Source: an uncultured Oscillospiraceae bacterium (GTDB lineage Bacteria; Bacillota; Clostridia; Oscillospirales; Oscillospiraceae). From it: DNA of 34,310 bases. Location: positions 1 through 34,310 of the forward strand of contig CATLEJ010000009.1 in assembly GCA_949916125.1 (NCBI GenBank), read 5' to 3'. Numbering within the stretch: position 1 is the first letter of the stretch; each line of letters starts with the position of its first letter. Of this stretch, positions 21,171 through 28,428 are shown one piece after another. A model generated the notes under the pieces. The model ran no database searches and was not told where the DNA came from. It saw nothing but the letters and a program-made list of their open reading frames with translations. The translations under genes were made by a program, and so were the position numbers.

Positions 21171-23177
21171 ATGAAACAGAGTAACCGTATCGGGGGCCGG
21201 ATCTTTATCGGCCTGACCTTCCTGTTCCTGTACCTGCCCATCTTTCTGCTGATCATCTTCTCCTTCAACGCCGGGGACTCCAGCGCCGTGTGGAAGGGCT
21301 TTTCCCTGGAGTGGTACAGGGCCCTGTTCCAGAACCGGCTGATTATGGAGAGCCTGTACACCACCCTGCTGGTGTCCCTGCTGGCCACGGCCATCGCCAC
21401 CGCCGCGGGCACCTTTGCCGCCATCGGCCTGTACTCCCTGGGCAGGCGCAAGCGGGATGCCCTGCTGGTGGTGAACGACATCCCCATGATGAACGCCGAC
21501 ATCGTTACCGGCGTGTCCCTGTGCCTGTTCTTTGTGGCCTTCTTCCAGGGCTGGGGGGCTTTCGCCCGGTGGTTCAACGGCGTACAGGGCGTGGTGGAGC
21601 TGCCCGAGCGGCTGGTGCTGGGCTTCGGCACCATGCTGCTGGCCCACATCGCGTTCAACATCCCCTATGTGATCCTCAACGTGGCCCCCAGGCTGCGGCA
21701 GATGGACAAAAACCTGGTGGACGCCGCCCAGGACCTGGGCTGCACCTGGATGCAGGCGTTCTGGAAAGTGATCCTGCCTGAGATCAAGCCAGGCATCGTG
21801 TCCGGGGCGCTCATCGCCTTCACCATGTCCATCGACGACTTTGTGATCTCCTATTTCACCGCCGGCTCGTCCACCTCCACCCTGGCCATGCGGATCTACT
21901 CCATGACCAAAAAGCGCATCACCCCGGAGGTGAACGCGGTGTCCACCCTGCTGTTTTTGTCGGTGCTGGTGCTTCTGGTGCTCAACAACGTCCGGGAGGT
22001 GCGGCAGGAGCGCCGGGCCCAGCGGCAGGACGTCCGGCCCCCCTCCTTCTTCGAGAAGCTGTCCATGCGCCTGTCCTCCCCCGCCTGGAAGTGGGCGCGC
22101 CGGGGGCTGGCGGGGGCCATGGCCTGCGCTTTTGTGGTACTGACCGTCCTGCTCACCGGGGCCACCAGCTCCCAGCCGGTGGTGAACGTGTGCTCCTGGG
22201 GGGAGAATATCGACGAGGAGCTGATCACCCGGTTTGAGGACGAGACCGGCATCCGGGTGAACTACCAGACCGCCGAGAGCAACGAGACGCTGTACTCCCT
22301 GCTGAAAAGCGGCGGGGCGGACTACGACGTCATCGTCCCCTCCGACTATATGATCTCCCAGCTCATGGAGGAGGGGATGCTGGAGGAGCTGGACTACAGC
22401 CGGATCCCCAACTTCGCGCTCATCGACCAGCGCTTCCGCAACCTGCCCTACGACCCTGAGAATAAATACACCGTCCCCTACGCCTGGGGCACCCTGGGCC
22501 TGATCTACAACACGTCCATGGTGGACGGGGAGATCGACAGCTGGGGGGCGCTGTACGACGACCAATACGCCGGGGACGTGCTGCTCATCGGCAACTCCCG
22601 GGACGCCCTGGGGGTGGCCCTGCTGTACCTGGGCTACTCGGTGAACACCACCGACGAGGGGGAGATCCGGGAGGCCTTCGACCTGGTGGCCGACGCTGGC
22701 CGCCGGGGGGTGTTCCAGGGTAAGGTGATGGACGAGGTGTTCCAGAAGATGGAGGGCGGCAACGCCGCCATCGCCACCTACTACGCCGGGGACTACCTGT
22801 CCATGCTGGACAACAACGAGGACCTGGCCTATGTCATCCCCAAGGAGGGGGCCAACTGGTTTGTGGACGCCATGTGCGTGCTGAAGGACGCCCCCCACTA
22901 CGATGAGGCCATGGAGTGGATCAATTTCATCGCCTCCACCGACGCCAACCTGGCCAATATGGACTATATCTGGTACGCATCCCCCAACACCGAGGCCCTG
23001 GAGCGGTACCCCGCCTACTACCAGGAGAACAGCGAGGACGGCGAGCCGCTGGATCTGGAGCTGTACGAGATCATGGCCCCCCCGGCGGAGGTGCTGGAGC
23101 GGTGCGAGATGTACACCGTGCTGCCGCCGGAGACCCGGACGCTGTATAACGACCTGTGGATCCGGCTGGGCACATGA
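21171..23177 (+). CDS. potCD: Fused polyamine ABC permease and substrate-binding protein (PotC-PotD)
   Basis: A 668-residue fusion. Residues 1-~285 are the PotC permease: six helices and EAA loop DAAQDLGCTWMQAFWKVILPEIKPGI. After a cytoplasmic linker rich in Arg (RQERRAQRQDV), a further transmembrane helix at about 315-335 carries the chain outside, where the PotD-type periplasmic-binding domain follows (about 340-668: VVNVCSWGENIDEELITRFEDETGIRV, YDVIVPSDYMISQL, VPYAWGTLGLIYN, YPAYYQENSEDGEPL). Binding protein and channel are thus one polypeptide. Such fusions are known in several Firmicutes. The start at ATG 21171 follows GGGGGCTGTGAC; the upstream in-frame codons belong to the repeat. A strong terminator follows. 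Confidence 0.95.
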   Translation: MKQSNRIGGRIFIGLTFLFLYLPIFLLIIFSFNAGDSSAVWKGFSLEWYRALFQNRLIMESLYTTLLVSLLATAIATAAGTFAAIGLYSLGRRKRDALLVVNDIPMMNADIVTGVSLCLFFVAFFQGWGAFARWFNGVQGVVELPERLVLGFGTMLLAHIAFNIPYVILNVAPRLRQMDKNLVDAAQDLGCTWMQAFWKVILPEIKPGIVSGALIAFTMSIDDFVISYFTAGSSTSTLAMRIYSMTKKRITPEVNAVSTLLFLSVLVLLVLNNVREVRQERRAQRQDVRPPSFFEKLSMRLSSPAWKWARRGLAGAMACAFVVLTVLLTGATSSQPVVNVCSWGENIDEELITRFEDETGIRVNYQTAESNETLYSLLKSGGADYDVIVPSDYMISQLMEEGMLEELDYSRIPNFALIDQRFRNLPYDPENKYTVPYAWGTLGLIYNTSMVDGEIDSWGALYDDQYAGDVLLIGNSRDALGVALLYLGYSVNTTDEGEIREAFDLVADAGRRGVFQGKVMDEVFQKMEGGNAAIATYYAGDYLSMLDNNEDLAYVIPKEGANWFVDAMCVLKDAPHYDEAMEWINFIASTDANLANMDYIWYASPNTEALERYPAYYQENSEDGEPLDLELYEIMAPPAEVLERCEMYTVLPPETRTLYNDLWIRLGT

Positions 23178-23185
23178 CGGGGAAA

Positions 23186-23215
23186 CGCCCCCTGCCGCGA
23201 AAGCGGCAGGGGGCG
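23186..23215. terminator. Bidirectional terminator between potCD and the convergent EIIC-like gene
   Basis: Thirteen-bp perfect GC-rich stem CGCCCCCTGCCGC / GCGGCAGGGGGCG with a GAAA tetraloop, between two convergent stop codons. T-tracts are weak on both sides. Confidence 0.8.
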
Positions 23216-23241
23216 CTGTGATGTGCGCGGGCAGGGGGCGG

Positions 23242-24339
23242 TCAGTCCAGCTTCAGGTCGCCCTCGCGGATCCAGCCGATCTTCCGGAACCACAGCCCGA
23301 AGGCCCAGCACAGCAGGGCGGGCAGCACAAAGGAGATCAAAATCAGCCCCGTCCACTCAAAAACCCCCGGGGTGATGGCGGACGCGCCGTTGGCCACAGC
23401 CTGTTCGCTGGGGGCGATCCAGCCCGTCCACACGCCGATCTGCCCCACCAGCCCGCAGGTGCCCATGCCCGCCGACACCGGGGGGCCGTTCATCTCCAGC
23501 TTGAACACACAGGTGGCCAGCGGCCCGGTGATGGCCGACGTGAGGATGGCGGGCAGCCAGATCCGGGGATTCTTCACGATATTGCCCATCTGGAGCATGG
23601 AGGTGCCGATGCCCTGGCTCACCAGCCCGCCCCAGCGGTTCTCCTTAAAGGACAGCACCGCGAAGCCCACCATGTTGGCGCAGCAGCCCGCCACCGCCGC
23701 GCCCCCCGCCAGCCCGGTGAGGGAGAAGGCGGCGCAGATGGCGGCGGAGGAGATGGGCAGGGTCAGCGCCACGCCGATGACCACGCTGACGATGATACCC
23801 ATGAGTAGGGGCTGCTCGTCGGTGGCCAGCCGGGTGACGGCCCCGATGGCGGTGGCGGCGGTGCCGATGGCCGGGGCCAGCAGGGCGGACAGGCCCACCC
23901 CCGCCAAAATCGTCACCAGCGGGGTGACAAGGATATCCACTTTCGTCTCTTTAGACACGGCCTTGCCGCACTCGGCGGCGAGTATGGCGATGAACAGCAC
24001 CGCCAGCGGGCCCCCGGCCCCCTTGCCGCCGTCCAGGGTGGTGCTGCCCAGGGCGTTGGCGGCGTAGCCCACCGTGGCCAGGGAGAACAGCACCATAGGG
24101 GGCGCTTTCAGCGCCCAGCCGATGGCGACCGCCATGGCCGCGCCGCTCATGGCGGAGGCGTAGCCCCCCACGTCGATCAGGAACTGCACCCCGATCTGCT
24201 CGCCCAGGGTTTTCACGATGGTGCCGATGAGCAGGGAGCAGAACAGGCCCTGGGCCATGGCCCCCAGGGCGTCGATGCCGTACCGCCGGGCGGATATGAC
24301 GATATCCTTGCGCTTCAGGAACGCTTTGAGCTTTTCCAT
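23242..24339 (-). CDS. PTS EIIC-like membrane protein (PfoR family)
   Basis: A 365-residue membrane protein with about ten hydrophobic segments, rich in Gly and Ala. The N-terminal LKRKDIVISARRYGIDALGAMAQGLF and the C-terminal GPPVSAGMGTCGLVGQIG match the PTS_EIIC_2 group, which includes PfoR, linked to perfringolysin expression in Clostridium perfringens. These proteins are annotated as sugar-specific IIC components but usually lack partner IIA and IIB genes, as here, so the substrate and even PTS dependence are uncertain. It follows a regulator gene on the same strand but is separated from it by a hairpin. Confidence 0.85.
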   Translation of the reverse strand: MEKLKAFLKRKDIVISARRYGIDALGAMAQGLFCSLLIGTIVKTLGEQIGVQFLIDVGGYASAMSGAAMAVAIGWALKAPPMVLFSLATVGYAANALGSTTLDGGKGAGGPLAVLFIAILAAECGKAVSKETKVDILVTPLVTILAGVGLSALLAPAIGTAATAIGAVTRLATDEQPLLMGIIVSVVIGVALTLPISSAAICAAFSLTGLAGGAAVAGCCANMVGFAVLSFKENRWGGLVSQGIGTSMLQMGNIVKNPRIWLPAILTSAITGPLATCVFKLEMNGPPVSAGMGTCGLVGQIGVWTGWIAPSEQAVANGASAITPGVFEWTGLILISFVLPALLCWAFGLWFRKIGWIREGDLKLD

Positions 24340-24363
24340 AAGTATCCCTCGACTCTCAAAAAG

Positions 24364-24399
24364 TAGTCCGCACAGGTGTCAAGACACCTGTGCGGACTA
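24364..24399 (-). terminator. Terminator after the first XRE-membrane gene
   Basis: Seventeen-bp perfect stem TAGTCCGCACAGGTGTC and its complement around two bases, followed on the minus strand by CTTTTTG. It ends the XRE gene; the EIIC-like gene starts 24 bases further on, so partial read-through may express it. Confidence 0.85.
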
Positions 24400-24422
24400 T
24401 TATACCGGGTTGCGGGGAAATG

Positions 24423-25091
24423 TCAACCGGCGTTTTGCCCAAAACCGGCGGCCTTCCGCATTTTGCGGCGGAACACCGCCAGCACCGCCGTCAGCACCCC
24501 GCTCATCAGCAGGTCGAAGGACAGGTACACCGTCCAGGTCAGCACCGAGGGGTAGGGCCTGACGGCATAGTCGAAGATCCACCAGCACAGCCCCGCCGCC
24601 GGAATGGGCAGCACCAGCCAGTTGGCGATCATGTAGAAGCCCAGCCGGGCGGCCCGGCCCCCCTCCCCCATGCGGGGGGCGGCCAGCTCGAACAGCAGCA
24701 GGCCCCCCACCTGGACGATGAGCCCGATCACCAGCGGCCCGGCAGCCTGCTGGCTGTGCCAGCCCCCCAGCGCCAGCAGCAGCCCCACGGCGCACACCGC
24801 CAGCGACAGGGCGAAGGCGTTGTGCACCCACCCCCGCTGGTTCAAGTGGGTTTCGCCGGGGGTGGGGGCGGGGATGGGCGCGCCCCGCTCGTCCACCTCG
24901 TCCAGCAGCAGGTAGTCGCAGCTCACGCCGAACAGGCGGCTGAGCTGCACCACGTTGTCTGTGTCGGGCATGGTCTCGTCCAGCTCCCACTTGGACACCG
25001 CCTGGCGGGAGACGGAGAGCCGTTCCGCCAGCTGCTCCTGGGACAGGCCGCCCTGCCTGCGCAGGCGCTGTAGTTTTTCTCCTAATGTCAT
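24423..25091 (-). CDS. XRE-family regulator with C-terminal membrane domain
   Basis: A 222-residue protein. Residues 1-65 form a Cro/CI helix-turn-helix: LQRLRRQGGLSQEQLAERLSVSRQAVSKWELDETMPD and LSRLFGVSCDYLL. After a Pro-rich linker (about 70-85) come four or five hydrophobic segments (about 92-110, 118-135, 150-168, 170-182 and 187-205). A DNA-binding domain tied to the membrane suggests direct signal-to-promoter coupling, but no ligand motif is visible. Start ATG after AGGAGGG. First of three neighbouring genes with the same domain pair, each with a GCAACC-type palindrome upstream. Confidence 0.92.
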   Translation of the reverse strand: MTLGEKLQRLRRQGGLSQEQLAERLSVSRQAVSKWELDETMPDTDNVVQLSRLFGVSCDYLLLDEVDERGAPIPAPTPGETHLNQRGWVHNAFALSLAVCAVGLLLALGGWHSQQAAGPLVIGLIVQVGGLLLFELAAPRMGEGGRAARLGFYMIANWLVLPIPAAGLCWWIFDYAVRPYPSVLTWTVYLSFDLLMSGVLTAVLAVFRRKMRKAAGFGQNAG

Positions 25092-25189
25092 GGTATTTCC
25101 CTCCTGATCCGGCCGCCCCTCCGGGGGGCGGTCTATATTCAGGATAGCTGATTTTTTGCGCGCAATCCACCAAATCGGGCTGGAAATCC

Positions 25190-25206
25190 CGCAACCTCAG
25201 GTTGCG
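25190..25206. promoter_or_regulatory. Palindromic operator upstream of XRE-membrane gene A
   Basis: CGCAACC-TCA-GGTTGCG, a perfect 7-3-7 palindrome. It lies 20 bases upstream of a weak -35 (TGGATT), with TATCCT as -10 after 17 bases. Confidence 0.75.
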
Positions 25207-25226
25207 AAGGGGAAAACCCGCCCGAT

Positions 25227-25601
25227 TTACCCGCCCAGCAGCTCGTCCACCGTCACCTGGTACATCCGGGCCAGCGCCATCAGGTTGGCGGTGCTGGGCT
25301 CCGACGTGCCGTTCTCCCATTTGGACACCGCCTGACGGCTCACCCCCAACGTCTCCGCCACGTACTCCTGGGTGTAGCTGGCGGCGGTTCGGCGGGCCTT
25401 AAGGGCCTCGCCCAGACTCCGGCTCTGCTCCGGCGGGCTTCGCCGGTCATCGGAGCGCAGGTACTTCAGCAGGGCGCGGATCAGCAGGACGATCAGCGTT
25501 ACCGACAGTGCCGCGCCGATGATGCCGATCACCAGCGCAATCCCAAACATACTCACCGCCCGGGCACCCGGCGCGTAGGCTGGCCCTGAACCACTCATCA
25601 T
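25227..25601 (-). CDS. Membrane-anchored XRE regulator (membrane segment first)
   Basis: A 124-residue protein with the opposite order to its neighbours: one transmembrane helix near the N-terminus (about 16-42, VSMFGIALVIGIIGAALSV and on) and the helix-turn-helix at the C-terminus (LGEALKARRTAASYTQEYVAETLGVSRQAVSKWENGTSEPS, MALARMYQVTVDELLGG). Three ATGs follow one AAGGAGGT; the middle one (25601) has the best spacing of eight bases. The HTH sequence SRQAVSKWE is shared with both flanking proteins, so the three are probably related by duplication and rearrangement. Confidence 0.88.
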   Translation of the reverse strand: MMSGSGPAYAPGARAVSMFGIALVIGIIGAALSVTLIVLLIRALLKYLRSDDRRSPPEQSRSLGEALKARRTAASYTQEYVAETLGVSRQAVSKWENGTSEPSTANLMALARMYQVTVDELLGG

Positions 25602-25669
25602 AATCATTACCTCCTTCTTATGATGGGCCAATTCTACCGGAAAAACCCGGTTGCGTCCACCAAATATCG

Positions 25670-25686
25670 GGCAACTATAGGTTGCG
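25670..25686. promoter_or_regulatory. Palindromic operator upstream of XRE-membrane gene B
   Basis: GGCAACT-ATA-GGTTGCG, an imperfect copy of the same 7-3-7 palindrome, 11 bases upstream of TGGACG (-35), with TAGAAT (-10) after 17 bases. A further GGTTGCG half-site is at 25649-25655. Confidence 0.65.
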
Positions 25687-25703
25687 GAGAAGCCGGGAGA
25701 AAG

Positions 25704-26348
25704 CTACGGCTTTTTGTTCCCCTTTTGGTAGAGGTAGACCGCCAGCACCGCCCCGGCGACCATGGTGAGGACGCCGACGACAAGGATGACCGTGGCGAAG
25801 CCCAGGAAAAAGTTCGCAATTCTGCTGAAATCCGAGAGATTCCGTGTGCTCCATTCCATGGTCTCCTCCAGCACCGGGGAGATCTCCATCCCCCCTATGT
25901 CTCCGAACCCGCCTATCGGGCCTATGGATGCGGCGAACATGGCGCCGAAGCCCCACCGGGCCAGCGCGCCGGCGGCGGCGATCCCCAGCCCGCTCAGGGC
26001 CACCCGCACCCCAAAGAGCCAGCCGTACCGCTGGATCAGCCTGCCGATCAACCCCGTGGCTTTGTCAAAGTTATTCCCCGCCGGGGCATTGGGGACGGGA
26101 TCGACGGGTTCCTCCCGGGGCGGCGGGGCCTGCTCCCCCGCCCCGGCGGGCTCATCCCCGCTGAGCAGCTCGTCGGTGGTCACGCCGAAGGCCTTTGCCA
26201 GCGCCAACAGCTTGTCCACCTCCGGCGTAGCGTCGCCCAGCTCCCATTTGCTCACCGCCTGGCGGGACACCCCCACCCGGGCGGCCAGCTCCTCCTGGGA
26301 CAGCTTGGCCGCCTTGCGGTAGTACAGGATCTTTTCGTTCAGCTTCAT
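25704..26348 (-). CDS. XRE-family regulator with C-terminal membrane segments
   Basis: A 214-residue protein: helix-turn-helix at 1-65 (ILYYRKAAKLSQEELAARVGVSRQAVSKWELGDATPE, ALAKAFGVTTDELLSG), a long Pro/Glu-rich linker (about 66-95), then hydrophobic stretches at about 112-135 and 180-207 with a region rich in Gly, Met and Ile between them (SIGPIGGFGDIGG). The C-terminus is basic. It differs from gene A in its membrane part, so any sensed signal need not be the same. The start ATG follows AAGGAGGTGG. It shares the palindrome-plus-promoter design upstream. Confidence 0.9.
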   Translation of the reverse strand: MKLNEKILYYRKAAKLSQEELAARVGVSRQAVSKWELGDATPEVDKLLALAKAFGVTTDELLSGDEPAGAGEQAPPPREEPVDPVPNAPAGNNFDKATGLIGRLIQRYGWLFGVRVALSGLGIAAAGALARWGFGAMFAASIGPIGGFGDIGGMEISPVLEETMEWSTRNLSDFSRIANFFLGFATVILVVGVLTMVAGAVLAVYLYQKGNKKP

Positions 26349-26423
26349 CAGAAAGCCACCTCCTTCATGGCTTTATGGTAGCAGAAAACCCGGTTGCGCT
26401 CCACCAGCGGGGGCTGGAAGTTT

Positions 26424-26442
26424 GCGCAACCATTGGTTGCGC
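26424..26442. promoter_or_regulatory. Palindromic operator upstream of XRE-membrane gene C
   Basis: GCGCAACC-ATT-GGTTGCGC, a perfect 8-3-8 palindrome, 21 bases upstream of TGGAGC (-35), with TACCAT (-10) after 17 bases. Another GGTTGCG half-site lies in the spacer at 26392-26398. Confidence 0.75.
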
Positions 26443-26458
26443 TCGGCGTGAAAGCGTC

Positions 26459-26968
26459 CTATTTTACCAAAAACCCAGCCTGATCCAGGGCCTTCCGCAC
26501 CCGTTCCAGCGCCCCCTCGTCCGGGCAGCGCAGCCGGTGCAGGTGCACCCCGTCCGTCAGGGCGGACAGGGGCTGGGCCTCGCACTCCTGCACCCTGCGG
26601 ATGAATGACCACACGTCGTACCGGGAGGACAGCTCCAGCGGCCCAGTGAGCTGGCCGTACACGGGGTGCTCCACAATGACGTTCTCCACCGTGCAGCCCT
26701 GATCCACCATCAGGGTCAGCTCCCGCTCCATGTCCGCCCCGCTGTGGGCGCAGGCCACGGTGGCCACAATTCCCGGCCGGGGGGCGTCCAGCACATAGCC
26801 CCGGGGGGTGGCGGTAATCCCCTCCCCCGCCGCCCGGAGCAGGGCCACGTCCCCCACGATGATCTGCCGGCTCACCGACAGCCTCTGGGCCAGGGCGGCG
26901 GCGGGCAGCGGCCCCTCCGCGACCTTCAGCTCCTCCAAAATGCGCCCCCGGCGCTGCGCTGCGTTCAT
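26459..26968 (-). CDS. niaR: Niacin-responsive repressor, NiaR type (HTH-11 plus 3H domain)
   Basis: A 169-residue regulator of NAD-precursor synthesis and uptake. Residues 1-60 form an HTH_11 winged helix (RRGRILEELK, LAQRLSVSRQIIVGDVALLR). The 3H domain follows, named for three conserved His: the first in CAHSGAD, the second in VEHPVYG, and the third in DGVHLHRL, which bind a metal and niacin. No NAD genes are in the window, so its targets lie elsewhere, unless it also controls its own promoter. ATG 26968 after AAAGGAGGG is preferred over an upstream in-frame ATG that overlaps the promoter. It has a clear sigma-A promoter. Confidence 0.9.
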   Translation of the reverse strand: MNAAQRRGRILEELKVAEGPLPAAALAQRLSVSRQIIVGDVALLRAAGEGITATPRGYVLDAPRPGIVATVACAHSGADMERELTLMVDQGCTVENVIVEHPVYGQLTGPLELSSRYDVWSFIRRVQECEAQPLSALTDGVHLHRLRCPDEGALERVRKALDQAGFLVK

Positions 26969-26997
26969 GGCGGGCCCTCCTTTGTCTGTTTGGGCCC

Positions 26998-27026
26998 ATT
27001 GTACCATAGGCGGTCGGCCTTGACAA
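26998..27026 (-). promoter_or_regulatory. Promoter of niaR
   Basis: Minus strand TTGTCA (27026-27021), a 17-base spacer and TACAAT (27003-26998). Confidence 0.8.
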
Positions 27027-27030
27027 GACA

Positions 27031-27056
27031 CCCGGCCCCGCTGACGCGGGGCCGGG
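27031..27056. terminator. GC-rich hairpin between the TIM-barrel-like gene and niaR
   Basis: Eleven-bp perfect stem CCCGGCCCCGC / GCGGGGCCGGG with a 4-base loop, just past the stop of the minus-strand gene. The better T-tail is on the plus strand, but no plus-strand gene ends here. Confidence 0.65.
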
Positions 27057-27061
27057 ATTTT

Positions 27062-27829
27062 TCACGCGCCGGGTCCGAAGATCTCCTCCAGGTGCTCCTC
27101 GATCTCCGGCTGGGGCAGCAGGGCCGTCCCCACCCCCAGCCGATCCGCCAGGGACAGCTTCTCCCGGATGGAGCGGGGGGTGTCGAACAGCACAAAGTGG
27201 GCCTTCGCCCCCGCCATATAGGTGAAGTAGTGGGCGCACAGCCCCCGGTCGAAAAACACCGCCGGCTCCAGCCGGTGGAGCATCCCCTCCAGGGCGTCGG
27301 GGGCCAGGGGCGCCCCCCGGCCGGCGGCGGGCAGGGGGAAGTCCTCCCGCACCCACTCCACCGCCAGGGCGGTACGCTGGGGGCCGTACCGCCCCAGGGC
27401 CTCCCGGAGCCGCCGCTCCAGGGTGCCGTGGGTGAGGGCGGAGGGCACCAGCGCCCGGGCGTGGGGGACGGACATATAGCCCTCCGGCACATAGAGCGCC
27501 CAGCCCTGGGCGGCGCAGTTGCGGTCTAAAATCTCCACCAGCTTCCCCAGGCAGCCGCAGGGCGGCCCCTCGAAGTCGCACACGATCCCCCGGCAGCCCC
27601 GGCGGCGGCACTCGCCCAGGATCTGGCGGCAGCAGGGCACCGGATCCCCCGCCCCGTCGAACCCGGCGCAGTCGATCTGCATCAGCCCGCCCCGCACGGA
27701 CGGCGGCAGGCGGGCCCCCAGCAGCCGGGGCCCCGGCCCGATCCGGTAGGCCATGTGGGCGGGGGTGAGGCCGAAGTCCCGGCCCCGGCTCTCCCGTCCG
27801 GCGGGCAGGGCCAATAACAGTTCTTTCAT
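27062..27829 (-). CDS. Hypothetical protein, glycoside-hydrolase-18-like TIM barrel
   Basis: A 255-residue protein without a signal peptide. Hints of a barrel glycosidase: GIVCDFEGPP (about 81-90) looks like the strand-4 D-x-E of GH18-type enzymes, ALYVPEGY and AVEWVRED resemble following strands, and the C-terminal AHFVLFDTPRSIREKLSLADRLGVGTALL resembles the end of spore-associated GH18 proteins, where a Ser-Ile-x-x-Lys helix precedes the last strand. The usual catalytic D-x-x-D-x-D-x-E is incomplete, so activity is doubtful. It runs opposite to yqeG. ATG 27829 follows AAGGGGGTG; longer in-frame starts overlap the divergent promoter area. Confidence 0.6.
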   Translation of the reverse strand: MKELLLALPAGRESRGRDFGLTPAHMAYRIGPGPRLLGARLPPSVRGGLMQIDCAGFDGAGDPVPCCRQILGECRRRGCRGIVCDFEGPPCGCLGKLVEILDRNCAAQGWALYVPEGYMSVPHARALVPSALTHGTLERRLREALGRYGPQRTALAVEWVREDFPLPAAGRGAPLAPDALEGMLHRLEPAVFFDRGLCAHYFTYMAGAKAHFVLFDTPRSIREKLSLADRLGVGTALLPQPEIEEHLEEIFGPGA

Positions 27830-27924
27830 GGTGGCACCCCCTTGTAGACGGCACAATTTTGTGATATAGTCAAGGCGTTCTCTCTGAAGCATATGCCCGT
27901 CCCGGGCGGAATAGAAGGTGAGGC

Positions 27925-28428
27925 ATGACATTGTTCCGGGCCAAATATATCTATCATGACATTTACGAGATTACCGGCGCGGCGCTGGAACGCCGGGGCA
28001 TCCTCCTGTTGCTGGCGGATCTGGACAATACGCTGGTGCCCTACGGCGTGCCCCTGCCGGATGAGAAGCTGAAGGCGTGGCGGGACGACCTGACCGCCCA
28101 CGGGGTGACGCTGTTCATCCTGTCCAACAACCGCCACGAGAGCCGCCCCCGCCTATTCGCCCAGGGGCTGGACGTGCCCTACATCGGCCACGCCGGCAAG
28201 CCCAAGTCCCCCTCCTTCCACAAGGCCATGGAGCGCCTGGGCGTGACCCGTGAGCAGACCGCCATTGTGGGGGATCAGATCTTCACCGACGTGCTGGGCG
28301 GAAACCGGGCGGGTGTGTCCACCATCCTGGTGGAGCCCATCCGGCTGGCGGGCAACCCGGGGCGCTACCTGCGGTACGCCGCCGAGTGGCCCTTCCGGCT
28401 GCTGTCGGGAAGGGGGGCGAAGCTGTGA
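27925..28428 (+). CDS. yqeG: YqeG-family HAD phosphatase
   Basis: A 167-residue HAD superfamily IIIA phosphatase. Motif I is LADLDNTLVPYG (nucleophile D32, acid/base D34), motif II is FILSNN, the motif III lysine is in GHAGKPKSPSF, and motif IV is VGDQIFTDVLGGNRAG. YqeG proteins are conserved in Firmicutes, often beside GTPase yqeH and sporulation or translation genes; the substrate may be phosphatidylglycerophosphate or another phosphate ester, which is not settled. Its end overlaps the start of the following gene by four bases (GTGA), showing coupling. Confidence 0.94.
   Translation: MTLFRAKYIYHDIYEITGAALERRGILLLLADLDNTLVPYGVPLPDEKLKAWRDDLTAHGVTLFILSNNRHESRPRLFAQGLDVPYIGHAGKPKSPSFHKAMERLGVTREQTAIVGDQIFTDVLGGNRAGVSTILVEPIRLAGNPGRYLRYAAEWPFRLLSGRGAKL

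Noticed and set aside
21129-22898. 589-codon open frame antisense to potCD, and similar long antisense frames elsewhere
   Set aside because: Long antisense frames are expected in DNA this GC-rich; the translation is repetitive (Gly, His, Gln, Val) without domains, while the opposite strand encodes clear protein families.
25154-26442. CRISPR array, suggested by repeated GGTTGCG/CGCAACC motifs
   Set aside because: The repeats are short, palindromic, few, irregularly spaced and each tied to a promoter; there are no spacers or cas genes.
27062-27829. Assignment as an active chitinase or spore cortex hydrolase
   Set aside because: The full GH18 catalytic signature is not present and there is no export signal, so only a fold-level resemblance is stated.
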